Shown piece by piece: positions 7,375 to 13,166 of a stretch of 16,631 nucleotides of DNA. The stretch's first letter is position 1. The number at the start of each line of letters is the position of its first letter. The stretch spans positions 1 through 16,631 of the forward strand of contig PLYX01000044.1 of the NCBI GenBank assembly GCA_003151895.1, written 5' to 3'. The stretch is from Solirubrobacterales bacterium. GTDB lineage: Bacteria > Actinomycetota > Thermoleophilia > Solirubrobacterales > Solirubrobacteraceae. A program made the translations under genes and the position numbers. Below the pieces are notes generated by a model. It had not been told where the DNA came from. It was given only the letters and a program-made list of their open reading frames with translations, and made no database searches.

Positions 7375-7419
7375 TGGCCCTAGATTCTCATATCTACTTG
7401 GCCCTGTTCGGCGGGCCAA
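7374..7419. promoter_or_regulatory. Three TTGGCCC boxes between the divergent MocR and PPOX genes
   Basis: TTGGCCC occurs at 7374-7380 and 7398-7404 as direct repeats 24 bp apart, and as its complement GGGCCAA at 7413-7419. The whole intergenic region is only 66 bp. MocR/PdxR proteins are known to bind paired direct repeats, sometimes with an inverted half-site, in the spacer shared with their target, so these are the best candidates for its operators. Confidence 0.55.
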
Positions 7420-7440
7420 AGCCAACGTAACGTATCGGGT

Positions 7441-8097
7441 GTGTCCACCGCTCCCTCCGCCCGGACGAAGGTCCGTCGAGTGCCCGCCCGCGCGGTGTAC
7501 GACCGCGAGGCGATCGACGCGATTCTCGACGAGGGGCTCGTCGCTCACGTCGCGTTCACCGAGGACGATCAGCCCTACGTCATCCCGACGCTCCACGCGC
7601 GCGTTGAGGACACCTTGTACTTCCACGGCTCCGCCGCCGGCCGTGCGATCCGCACGCTCAGCGAGGGCGCTCCGGCCTGCCTGACGGTCACGCTGCTCGA
7701 CGGTCTGGTGCTCGCGCGCTCGGCCTTCCACCACTCCGTCAACTACAGATCGGTCGTTGTGCTCGGAACAGCCCGACCGGTGGAGCGCCCCTCCGAGCGC
7801 CTCGCGGCGCTCCAGGCGTTCACCGAAAGGCTCATCCCGGGCCGATGGGCCGAGGTGCGCCCGCCGAACGCCAAGGAGCTCAAGGCCACCCGCGTGCTCG
7901 CCATGACCCTCGATGAAACCTCGGCCAAGATCCGCACCGGGGCGCCCATCGACGAGGAGGAGGACTACGCGCTGAGCACGTGGGCCGGCGTGATCCCCCT
8001 ACGCACGATTGCCGGCATTCCCATGCCCGATCCACGACTTGCCGGCGACATCGCACCGTCCAAGGCCGTCAGCGACTGGATTGCGCAGCGCCCCTGA
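7441..8097 (+). CDS. Pyridoxamine 5'-phosphate oxidase-family flavoprotein (split-barrel FMN-binding)
   Basis: A 218-residue protein of the FMN-binding split-barrel superfamily, in the group of stand-alone flavin/nitroreductase-like proteins (Pyridox_ox_2 type) often encoded next to MocR regulators. Family features are ARAVYDREAIDAILDEG (16-32), HVAFTEDDQPYVIPTLHAR (36-54), LYFHGSAAGRAIRTL (59-73) and SAFHHSVNYRSVVVLGTARPV (94-114). The last two form the barrel strands that hold the FMN phosphate. True PdxH activity is doubtful; binding of FMN or another flavin with an unknown reductase role is the safer reading. The start is GTG 7441, 66 bp from the divergent regulator. From G88 onward the gene is duplicated at 11822-12239. 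A hairpin follows the stop. Confidence 0.88.
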   Translation: MSTAPSARTKVRRVPARAVYDREAIDAILDEGLVAHVAFTEDDQPYVIPTLHARVEDTLYFHGSAAGRAIRTLSEGAPACLTVTLLDGLVLARSAFHHSVNYRSVVVLGTARPVERPSERLAALQAFTERLIPGRWAEVRPPNAKELKATRVLAMTLDETSAKIRTGAPIDEEEDYALSTWAGVIPLRTIAGIPMPDPRLAGDIAPSKAVSDWIAQRP

Positions 8098-8118
8098 GCA
8101 CCGGCTCCCATAGGCCCA
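7701..8118. repeat. Segmental duplication, copy 1 (3' two thirds of the PPOX gene)
   Basis: This 418-bp segment reappears in the same orientation at 11822-12239 with four substitutions (7752 G/A, 7786 C/G, 7917 A/G, 7942 G/C) and no gaps, about 99% identity. The left edge is sharp at codon 87 of the PPOX gene. The right edge lies 21 bases past the stop, after which similarity fades over about 17 bases. This copy sits in the intact gene and is therefore the donor. Confidence 0.95.
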
Positions 8119-8130
8119 CCCCAAGCTGCT

Positions 8131-8153
8131 CACTGCCGGCTTGGCGGGCAGTG
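8131..8153 (+). terminator. Hairpin after the PPOX gene
   Basis: CACTGCC (8131-8137) pairs perfectly with GGCAGTG (8147-8153) around a 9-base loop, 33 bases after the stop codon. There is no T-run. It is a plausible terminator. Confidence 0.5.
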
Positions 8154-8233
8154 CGAAACGCCCGCCCCGCCGGTGGCGTGTGTAGCCAGGTTTCACGCCC
8201 GGATCACCGTCGAAGGCGCCCATGCGCAGGGCG

Positions 8234-8268
8234 CACCGAGACCATCGAGGTCACGCCGGATCTCGGTG
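8234..8268 (-). terminator. Hairpin immediately after the XRE-cupin gene
   Basis: CACCGAGA (8234-8241) and TCTCGGTG (8261-8268) form a perfect 8-bp stem. The 19-base loop contains a smaller GACC/GGTC pairing. On the minus strand it begins right after the TGA at 8269-8271. There is no T-run, but position and symmetry favour a terminator. Confidence 0.5.
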
Positions 8269-8832
8269 TCAGCTCGGGGTGTAGGCGAGCATGAGTGCGC
8301 GAGCCGCGCCGCGCACGGCCTCGTAGGAGTGCGGCACGTCGGCGGGGAACGAGGCATAGTCGCCGGCGGTCAGCTCGCTGATGCGTTCGACCGGCCCGGC
8401 GATCAACTTCCCCTGCAGGACCAGCACCTGCGTGCGCGAGCCGCTGGCCCGCGCCTGTGCCTCGTGCACGCAAAGAGCTGGCAAGCTCAGTTCGAAGAAC
8501 TCGGCCTCTCCATCGAACACGGACGCCTCCAGCACGCGCAGACCAATGCGGTCCGCCGACCGCGGCTCTCGGGAGGCACGCACGATACGGATCTCTCCGG
8601 CCGCCGCCTCTTCCAGGAGATCCTCCATCGAGACGTGCAGCGCGTTTGCAAGGGCCGCGAGCGTGTCAAGGGTTGGATTGGCGCTCCCGCGCTCTATCCC
8701 AGACAGCGTGGCCTTACTCAACGCGGTCGCGCGCGCGAGCTCGGAGAGCGAGAGATGACGCGCCACGCGAAGCCTGCGCAGGTTAGACGCCAGGCTCGCC
8801 CGCACACCCTTACCTGTTGCTGTGTCTAGCAT
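8269..8832 (-). CDS. XRE-family regulator with C-terminal cupin domain
   Basis: A 187-residue protein. The helix-turn-helix spans about residues 14-72: SNLRRLRVARHLSLSELARATALSKATLSGIERGSANPTLDTLAALANALHVS is split here only by the limits on quotation, and it has the XRE pattern with the recognition helix at SKATLSGIERG (39-49). A linker is followed by a small beta-rich cupin (about 115-185) with VLVLQGKLIAG, ELTAGDYASFPADVPHSYEA and ALMLAYTPS. Cupin-type XRE regulators sense a small ligand and usually regulate the adjacent gene, here the divergent isomerase-like gene 32 bp away. ATG 8832 is chosen over the open upstream frame because the extra residues would run through the shared promoter into the neighbouring gene. 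A minus-strand -10-like TATACT (8849-8854) fits that start. Confidence 0.87.
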   Translation of the reverse strand: MLDTATGKGVRASLASNLRRLRVARHLSLSELARATALSKATLSGIERGSANPTLDTLAALANALHVSMEDLLEEAAAGEIRIVRASREPRSADRIGLRVLEASVFDGEAEFFELSLPALCVHEAQARASGSRTQVLVLQGKLIAGPVERISELTAGDYASFPADVPHSYEAVRGAARALMLAYTPS

Positions 8833-8835
8833 AGA

Positions 8836-8856
8836 GAACGTTCCGTTCAGTATAGT
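8836..8856. promoter_or_regulatory. Shared divergent promoter with inverted-repeat operator
   Basis: In the 32-bp gap between start codons, GAACG-TTC-CGTTC (8836-8848) is an inverted repeat with 5-bp arms. Next to it, TATAGT (8851-8856) is a -10 for the plus-strand gene and the overlapping AGTATA (8849-8854) is TATACT on the minus strand. Both transcripts would have little or no leader. A cupin-XRE bound to the repeat would block both promoters. Confidence 0.5.
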
Positions 8857-8864
8857 GTCCCCAC

Positions 8865-9458
8865 ATGCCCCGAGCAACGTTCTACTTCGACCTCGGCTCA
8901 CCCTTCGCGTATCTCGCCGCCGAGCGCCTGCATGAAGTCCTGCCCGAGCCGGTCGATTGGCAACCGGTGTCGCTCGGCGCGCTGTTCAAGCTCACCGGGC
9001 GTTCCTCCTGGGCGCTCGGCGACCATGAGCGCCGCCAGGCTGGGATGGCCGAGGTCGAACGCCGCGCGCGCCTTTACGGACTCCCACCCGTGCGCTGGCC
9101 CGACCCCTGGCCGGGCAACTACCTGATGGCGATGCGCGCCGCAACCTTCGCCTACCGGGCCGGACACGGATCCACGTTCACCATCTGCGCCTTCCGAAGC
9201 GCCTTTCAAGACGGCAACGATCTCAGCATCCCTTCACAGGTTCTGCGCGCTGCCAGCCAGGCCGGTCTGGACCCGCAGGAGCTGGAGGAGGCGGTCCAGG
9301 ACCCCGAGATCAAGCTCGCGCTACGCGAGGCGACCGACGCCGCCCATACCTTCGGCGTGTTCGGCGTGCCCACGCTCGCCATCGACGGCGAGCTGTTCTG
9401 GGGCGACGATCGGCTCGCCGACGCCGCGGATCGCCTTGAGCGAGCCAAGGTCGACTGA
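8865..9458 (+). CDS. DsbA-fold protein, 2-hydroxychromene-2-carboxylate isomerase-like
   Basis: A 197-residue protein of the thioredoxin-fold DsbA/kappa-GST group. The N-terminus FYFDLGSPFAYLAAERL (6-22) has the S12-P13 pair that replaces the CxxC of DsbA and, in the NahD-type isomerases, binds the glutathione sulphur. The conserved cis-proline is in FGVFGVPTLAIDGELFWGDDRL (P169), near the C-terminus, with an all-helical insertion between. Such enzymes isomerise ring-cleavage products of naphthalene-like aromatics, but many homologues have no known substrate and there are no aromatic-degradation genes here. The start ATG lies 9 bases after a -10-like TATAGT, implying a leaderless message. It is probably controlled by the divergent XRE-cupin protein. 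The cellular location is the cytoplasm, since no signal peptide is seen. Confidence 0.87.
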   Translation: MPRATFYFDLGSPFAYLAAERLHEVLPEPVDWQPVSLGALFKLTGRSSWALGDHERRQAGMAEVERRARLYGLPPVRWPDPWPGNYLMAMRAATFAYRAGHGSTFTICAFRSAFQDGNDLSIPSQVLRAASQAGLDPQELEEAVQDPEIKLALREATDAAHTFGVFGVPTLAIDGELFWGDDRLADAADRLERAKVD

Positions 9459-9566
9459 CGTTTTTCAGATGCGCGTTCTCGCAAGTTCGCGCGATCGGCT
9501 GCTCCTCGGCTGCGCGATCGATGCCCGGAACCGCCGCGCGGAAGCGAAAGGGCCACGACCTCCAGG

Positions 9567-9863
9567 ATGGACAAGCCCTCCTCTTGCGAAGCCCGAGGTC
9601 TGACGGTGCACGGTGGAACCATCGACTACGACCGCTATGCGCCGGCGTATTCGGGCAACCGACGCGCCGATCCGCGGATCGCAGTGCGCGTGCATGCGGC
9701 GCTCGGCTCGTCACGCACAGTGGTCAACATAGGAGCCGGCACCGGCTCATATGAGCCACAGGACCGCGACGTGATCGCGGTCGAGCCGTCTGCCGGCATG
9801 CGCGCGCAACGGCCACCCGAGCTCGCGCCCGCGATCGACGCCTGCGCGGGATGCGCTCCTTAG
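9567..9863 (+). pseudogene. N-terminal fragment of a class I SAM-dependent methyltransferase
   Basis: The 98-codon frame has IDYDRYAPAYSGNRRADPRI, then motif I VVNIGAGTGSYEP and the acidic-adenosine region DRDVIAVEPSAGMRAQRP. This is the start of a class I methyltransferase of a type normally about 250 residues long. It ends at APAIDA followed by a short tail (CAGCAP) and a stop, so motifs II and III and the substrate-binding half are missing. ATG 9567 and GTG 9606 are both possible starts; family similarity begins at the latter. The fragment abuts a truncated pyrE gene 12 bases later. It could not be an active methyltransferase. It appears to come from a different subfamily than the remnant at 5908-6016. 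Confidence 0.7.
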
Positions 9864-9875
9864 GCTAAGGCGTCG

Positions 9876-10119
9876 ATGACCGGGCCTTCCGACAAGCTCG
9901 CACGCCGCATCTACGAGCGTTGCCGGTTGACCGGCGAGTTTCACTTGCGCTCCGGCGCGGTGAGCGAGGAGTACTTCGACAAGTACCTGTTCGAGTCAGA
10001 CCCGCGCCTGTTGCGCGAGATCGCCGAGGCCCTCGTGGACATGTTGCCCGAGGGTGTCGATACGCTCGCTGGCCTTGAGCTTGGAGGTGTGCCGTTCGCG
10101 AGCGTCGCCTCGGCAACGC
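9876..10119 (+). pseudogene. pyrE: N-terminal fragment of orotate phosphoribosyltransferase (truncated)
   Basis: ATG 9876 starts KLARRIYERCRLTGEFHLRS, then GAVSEEYFDKYLFESDPRLL and LEGxD-like GVDTLAGLELGGVPFASVAS. This is the N-terminal domain of PyrE, which joins orotate to PRPP in pyrimidine synthesis. At about codon 80 (near 10117) similarity stops. The VRKEAK segment and the PRPP-binding loop (VVxEDVxTTGG) are absent. The frame stays open for another 300 codons, but only through the antisense of the minus-strand HTH genes, so that extension is not protein-like. The fragment is non-functional as an enzyme. A functional pyrE must be elsewhere if the organism makes pyrimidines. Confidence 0.75.
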
Positions 10120-10163
10120 TCGTGAGGCCCTGGAAAGGGTCACGAGGCGCAGTCGCCCCCGAG

Positions 10164-10197
10164 AGAGACGCCGGGGCGTTCTCAGCGCTTTCGCTGA
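10164..10197 (-). terminator. Hairpins at the end of the HTH gene pair
   Basis: Two adjacent inverted repeats lie here: TCAGCG/CGCTGA (10182-10197, 4-base loop, containing the stop codon of the 74-residue gene) and ACGCC/GGCGT (10168-10179), extended by an imperfect AGA/TCT pairing. On the minus strand they follow one another at the end of the pair and could act as a terminator. Confidence 0.35.
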
Positions 10198-10406
10198 ACA
10201 CGACGGAGCCGTCGCAGGAAGTCGTCGAGCTCGGCTTCGCTGATGCTGGGGGTGCTGTCCTCGCAACACGGCGGCCGATCATGCTCGTCCGGAGGGTTCT
10301 CGACCCCGAACAGATCGTGCAGGACCTCCCAGACATCGCCGCGGCGGCGGCGCGTGTCGCGCTTGCCCACGGGCGCAACGTGAATCTCCAGCCCCGGCGC
10401 GGACAC
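10182..10406 (-). CDS. Small hypothetical protein, second gene of an HTH gene pair
   Basis: A 74-residue product with a GTG start at 10404-10406, 12 bases after the stop of the upstream HTH gene. No family is recognised. It is highly charged: KRDTRRRRGDVWEVLHDLF near the N-terminus and a helical C-terminus SEAELDDFLRRLRRVQRKR. The close spacing in the same direction as an antitoxin-like HTH protein suggests a two-gene unit. It could equally be a toxin-sized partner or the residue of a longer gene, since broken pyrE begins about 60 bp beyond. Coding status is moderately supported by its position, not by homology. Confidence 0.4.
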   Translation of the reverse strand: MSAPGLEIHVAPVGKRDTRRRRGDVWEVLHDLFGVENPPDEHDRPPCCEDSTPSISEAELDDFLRRLRRVQRKR

Positions 10407-10418
10407 CGAAGCGCTCTC

Positions 10419-10898
10419 TCAGTCCTCCGGACCGAAGCTGTCCAGGTCGACCTTGACGAGATCGCCGCTGCGCATCGCACGCAGGCTATCGCCGTAGAGG
10501 TCGTCAAACTCGCGCCGCCAACTCGGATCCTCCTGCTCCAGCCGGCTGATGGCCTGTGCGAGCAGCGCGCTGTCAGCGCCCGCTCGGCGCAGCTCGCTGA
10601 CCTCGTACGCCAAGGCCAGCAACGGTCCTGTCGGAATCCGCGCACGCCGATAGTCAGAGACCTGGACCGCCGGAACCCGGCCACGGGCAACCCACTTGTC
10701 GAGCGTGTTGACGCTTACGCCGAGGATCTCCGCGGCGACGGTCTTGGACACCGTCGGATCGATCGTCTCCTGAAGATCCTCGATCACAGGCCCCAGCTCA
10801 TCGCGCACAGCGGCATCACGCCGCGCAAGGCCACGCAGGCGAACAACGCTCGCAGCGGTCAGAAGATCGGCGGTCGCTCCTCTACCCATGGCACTCAC
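10419..10898 (-). CDS. Helix-turn-helix DNA-binding protein, antitoxin- or excisionase-like
   Basis: A 159-residue protein. The centre (about 50-75) is a helix-turn-helix of the MerR/excisionase type: SKTVAAEILGVSVNTLDKWVARG, followed by the wing-like VPAVQV and RRARIPTGPLL. The C-terminal half is acidic and helical (YEVSELRRAGADSALLAQAI, RREFDDLYGDSLRAMRSGDL). An N-terminal helix (about 17-45) precedes the HTH. The start is GTG 10898 or ATG 10889; a TAAC-type -10 (TGTGCTAAC on the minus strand) immediately upstream favours a leaderless start. The layout, with HTH in the middle, acidic tail and a small downstream gene, resembles antitoxins that repress their own operon, but no toxin is identified. 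Confidence 0.65.
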   Translation of the reverse strand: MSAMGRGATADLLTAASVVRLRGLARRDAAVRDELGPVIEDLQETIDPTVSKTVAAEILGVSVNTLDKWVARGRVPAVQVSDYRRARIPTGPLLALAYEVSELRRAGADSALLAQAISRLEQEDPSWRREFDDLYGDSLRAMRSGDLVKVDLDSFGPED

Positions 10899-10925
10899 GT
10901 TAGCACAAGGTTGGTGTTCTACCGA

Positions 10926-11821
10926 TCATTTTCTCCAACCCCTGCGAGAGCTGACGCAGCCGTAAGACCGCGCCCAGCGCATCCCTCTCCCGCTCCTGTC
11001 ATGGAAGCTCATTTCCCGCGCTTCTTGTGAGCGTGCGAGGCGCCCTTGGAAGCTCACTGTGTTCGGACCGGCGTGGCCGGTGAACGTGAGCGAGCCACGT
11101 GTGACAGTCCGCTTGCACGCGCGCCGGTGGCGGTTATTCCTGCTCGGTGCGGCGCACCGGCCTTTGACCCGGCGCCCGGGGAGCTGCTGCGCGAACCTGA
11201 ACGTGACAGTCGCCTGCTCGTTGAGCGTGAACGTGAACGTCGTGCCGAGCGGCGTCGCCGCCCTTTTCAGCTTGCTCTTGCGCGCGCTGATCCGAGCGCT
11301 CGCGGGCCCCTCGCGCCAGCGCTTGTGGGACTCGGCGAGGTGGCCGATGCTCGGCGGCGCAGACACAGCGGTCACGACCGGCGAGGATGGCGGTTCGTCG
11401 GGCGGGTAGCGCGCCGCGTAGATCTCGGCGCTGCTCAGCTCATACATCGAGATGGGACTGACGTTCCCGCCGGTGACGAGCACGCCGCCTTCGGGCAGCA
11501 GCGTCGCCGTGTGTTCGTTGCCGGTGAGCACTGGGCCCGTGTACTCCCACGTGTTCGTCGCGGGATCGTAGAGTTCGGCGGTCTTCGTGCCTTCTTTGTC
11601 TTCGGGCGTTTCGCTTCCCCCGACGACGAGCACCTCGCCGTCTCTGAGCAGCGTCGCCGTCTGACCGGAGCGGGCGACGAGCATCGGCGCCGCTTCCAGC
11701 CATTTCCCGGTCGCGGGGTCCAGAAGCTGATCGGTCCCGATGGTCGTGTTCGATCCGCCGCCTGGGCCGAATCCGTTGTAGCCACCCGCGATGAGCACAT
11801 CGCCGTCGCCCAGCAGTGTCG
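10926..11821 (-). pseudogene. Kelch-repeat surface protein, 5' end lost
   Basis: Three Kelch motifs are visible: TATLLGDGDVLIAGGYNG, TATLLRDGEVLVVGGSE with AELYDPATNTWEYTGP, and TATLLPEGGVLVTGGN with AEIYA. They are followed by a C-terminal beta-sandwich domain with FTFTLNEQATVTFRFAQ, GRRVKGRC, RRACKRTVTRGSLTF and NTVSFQGRL, a pattern I know from actinobacterial cell-surface proteins. A full propeller needs more blades plus a signal peptide; these are missing because the frame is cut at 11821, where the duplicated PPOX fragment begins. The first 11-12 codons now available come from the antisense of that fragment. The 3' end also looks altered: after QGRL the frame runs on to 10926, while a neighbouring frame ends in SHAHKKRGK with a stop at 11009. 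Confidence 0.7.
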
Positions 11822-12218
11822 CGGTCTGGTGCTCGCGCGCTCGGCCTTCCACCACTCCGTCAACTACAGATCAGTCGTTGTGCTCGGAACAGCCCGACCG
11901 GTGGAGGGCCCCTCCGAGCGCCTCGCGGCGCTCCAGGCGTTCACCGAAAGGCTCATCCCGGGCCGATGGGCCGAGGTGCGCCCGCCGAACGCCAAGGAGC
12001 TCAAGGCCACCCGCGTGCTCGCCATGACCCTCGATGAGACCTCGGCCAAGATCCGCACCGGGCCGCCCATCGACGAGGAGGAGGACTACGCGCTGAGCAC
12101 GTGGGCCGGCGTGATCCCCCTACGCACGATTGCCGGCATTCCCATGCCCGATCCACGACTTGCCGGCGACATCGCACCGTCCAAGGCCGTCAGCGACTGG
12201 ATTGCGCAGCGCCCCTGA
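11822..12218 (+). pseudogene. 3' fragment of the PPOX-family gene (duplicate)
   Basis: Codons 88-218 of the PPOX-family gene at 7441-8097 are repeated here with two amino-acid changes (R116G and A168P in the numbering of the intact protein) and two silent changes. The first 87 codons, including much of the flavin barrel, and the start codon are missing. The plus-strand frame stays open upstream to about 11046, but that part is the antisense of the Kelch gene and is not protein-like. The two amino-acid changes against two silent ones fit relaxed selection, but the count is too small to prove it. Confidence 0.85.
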
Positions 12219-12239
12219 GCACCGGCTCCCATAGGCCCA
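11822..12239. repeat. Segmental duplication, copy 2
   Basis: This is the direct copy of 7701-8118, offset by exactly 4121 bp, with no gaps and four substitutions. It has replaced the 5' part of the Kelch gene. No flanking target-site duplication and no transposase are seen, so it looks like recombination rather than transposition. Confidence 0.95.
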
Positions 12240-12244
12240 ATCCC

Positions 12245-12278
12245 AGCCGCTCGCTGTCTCCTCAATGAGCGTGCGGCT
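12245..12278 (-). terminator. Long hairpin between convergent fragment ends
   Basis: AGCCGCTCGCT (12245-12255) pairs with AGCGTGCGGCT (12268-12278) with one mismatch in 11, around a 12-base loop. On the minus strand it starts at the stop codon of the fragment at 12277-12395, and on the plus strand it follows the duplicated PPOX end by 26 bases. Confidence 0.5.
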
Positions 12279-12395
12279 ACGCGATGGTCGGGCTGTTCGG
12301 AAGTAGTCGTAGGCCCTCGGGGGTGATGACCGCGAGCATGCCGGTCTCGGGCTGCTCGGCGACCTCGGGGAGGACGTTGGTGGAGCAGATGAGGA
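12277..12395 (-). pseudogene. C-terminal fragment of an unidentified protein
   Basis: The minus-strand frame reads VLICSTNVLPEVAEQPE, then TGMLAVITPEGLRLLPNSP and ends TIA-stop at 12277. The composition and hydrophobic pattern look like real protein, and a good hairpin follows the stop directly. Upstream (beyond about 12395) the frame becomes Arg-rich nonsense where the small HTH gene begins on the other strand. No family is recognised. It is either the tail of a displaced gene or a chance frame. Confidence 0.3.
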
Positions 12396-12398
12396 CAC

Positions 12399-12659
12399 GT
12401 GCGGGTGAGTCTGACCGACGACGGGCTCGTGGTTGGTCACGCCGCGCTGCACGAGACGGGCGATGAGGTGATGACCGCGGGGGAGACTGCCGCGCTGCTC
12501 AAGCTCGACGAGCCGGCCGTGCTGGCCGCCGCGCAGGGCGGCGATCTCCCCGCTCGTCAGATCGACGGCAACTGGCGTTTCTCCCGCAGCGCAATACTGG
12601 CCTGGCTGGCAGGCGATGTCCCGCCTGAGCGCGCGACGGACGAGCCCGGAGATCCTTGA
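12399..12659 (+). CDS. Small excisionase-type helix-turn-helix protein
   Basis: An 86-residue protein. Residues 25-71 form a MerR-like/excisionase helix-turn-helix: MTAGETAALLKLDEPAVLAA, then AQGGDLPARQIDGNWRFS and RSAILAWLAG, the HTH_17 pattern in which a helix pair is followed by a short wing with the invariant Trp-Arg-Phe. Such proteins bind DNA as recombination directionality factors of integrated elements, or as small regulators. There is no integrase in the window. The start is GTG 12399 or GTG 12405. No ribosome binding site decides between them. The acidic tail (PPERATDEPGD) is short. Confidence 0.65.
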   Translation: MRVSLTDDGLVVGHAALHETGDEVMTAGETAALLKLDEPAVLAAAQGGDLPARQIDGNWRFSRSAILAWLAGDVPPERATDEPGDP

Positions 12660-12779
12660 TCCGGACGGCAGCTTCGTCCCGAGCATCGATGACTAGCATG
12701 CGGTCGCATCGACATCACGACGGCTGAGCATCACGAGCGCATCAGCCTCAAGGCGGAGGCGCCCGGCGCCTACCGCGCG

Positions 12780-13166
12780 ATGGCGGCATTCGGCCGTTCG
12801 ATTGAGCTTGACTCGGCGCTCCGCGAGCTGGTGAAGATCCGCGCCTCGCAGCTCAACGGCTGCGCATATTGCATCGACATGCACACGCGCGCTGCGCGGA
12901 AGGCGGGGGAGAGCGAGCAGCGCCTCTACGCGCTGGCGGCTTGGCGGGAGAGTCCCCAATTCACCTCACGCGAGCGCGCCGCGTTGGAGCTGACAAATGC
13001 GATCACCAGGATCGGGGAAAGCGGTGTGCCCGATGACGTCTACGAGCGCGCGGCAGCCGAGTTCGCTCCCGGCGAGCTTGCCAACCTGATACTCGCGATC
13101 ACGGCAATCAACGCATGGCACCGCATCGTGGTCAGCAGCGGCATGATCGTCACAGAGACCGCGTAG
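12780..13166 (+). CDS. AhpD-like / carboxymuconolactone decarboxylase-family protein (start uncertain)
   Basis: 128 residues from ATG 12780. The AhpD core is clear: ELVKIRASQLNGCAYCIDMHTRAARKAGES is present (quoted here in parts: NGCAYCIDMHTRAARKAG), with the redox CxxC and the His three residues after it. Then come the second-helix region SRERAALELTNAITRI and the C-terminal LANLILAITAINAWHRI. Family members reduce peroxides as part of the AhpC/AhpD system or act as stand-alone peroxidases. The frame is open upstream to a TAG at 12694-12696, and those codons read IDITTAEHHERISLKAEAPG, a typical AhpD-like N-terminus, but contain no ATG, GTG or TTG. ATG 12698 would supply the start in another frame, one base off. 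The gene may be frameshifted at its first codons. Confidence 0.8.
   Translation: MAAFGRSIELDSALRELVKIRASQLNGCAYCIDMHTRAARKAGESEQRLYALAAWRESPQFTSRERAALELTNAITRIGESGVPDDVYERAAAEFAPGELANLILAITAINAWHRIVVSSGMIVTETA

Noticed and set aside
9489..9520. Direct repeat GCGCGATCG at 9489-9497 and 9512-9520.
   Set aside because: Nine bases of a CG-rich, partly palindromic word are likely by chance at this GC content, and nothing nearby suggests an operator or attachment site.
10901..10908. TAGCACAA, identical to one arm of the GntR operator, upstream of the HTH gene at 10419-10898.
   Set aside because: It is a single 8-base half-site with no second arm, so binding by the GntR protein is not supported.
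9876..11030. A 384-codon plus-strand frame beginning with pyrE.
   Set aside because: Only the first 80 or so codons resemble PyrE. The rest is antisense to the HTH gene pair, so it was called a truncated pyrE instead of a fusion protein.
11002..11056. Direct repeat TGGAAGCTCA at 11002-11011 and 11047-11056, near the 3' end of the Kelch gene.
   Set aside because: It might mark the deletion that altered the Kelch C-terminus, but ten bases are too few to separate this from chance.
11046..12218. A 390-codon plus-strand frame ending in the PPOX fragment.
   Set aside because: The part before 11822 is the antisense of the Kelch gene. Only the duplicated 3' fragment is protein-like.
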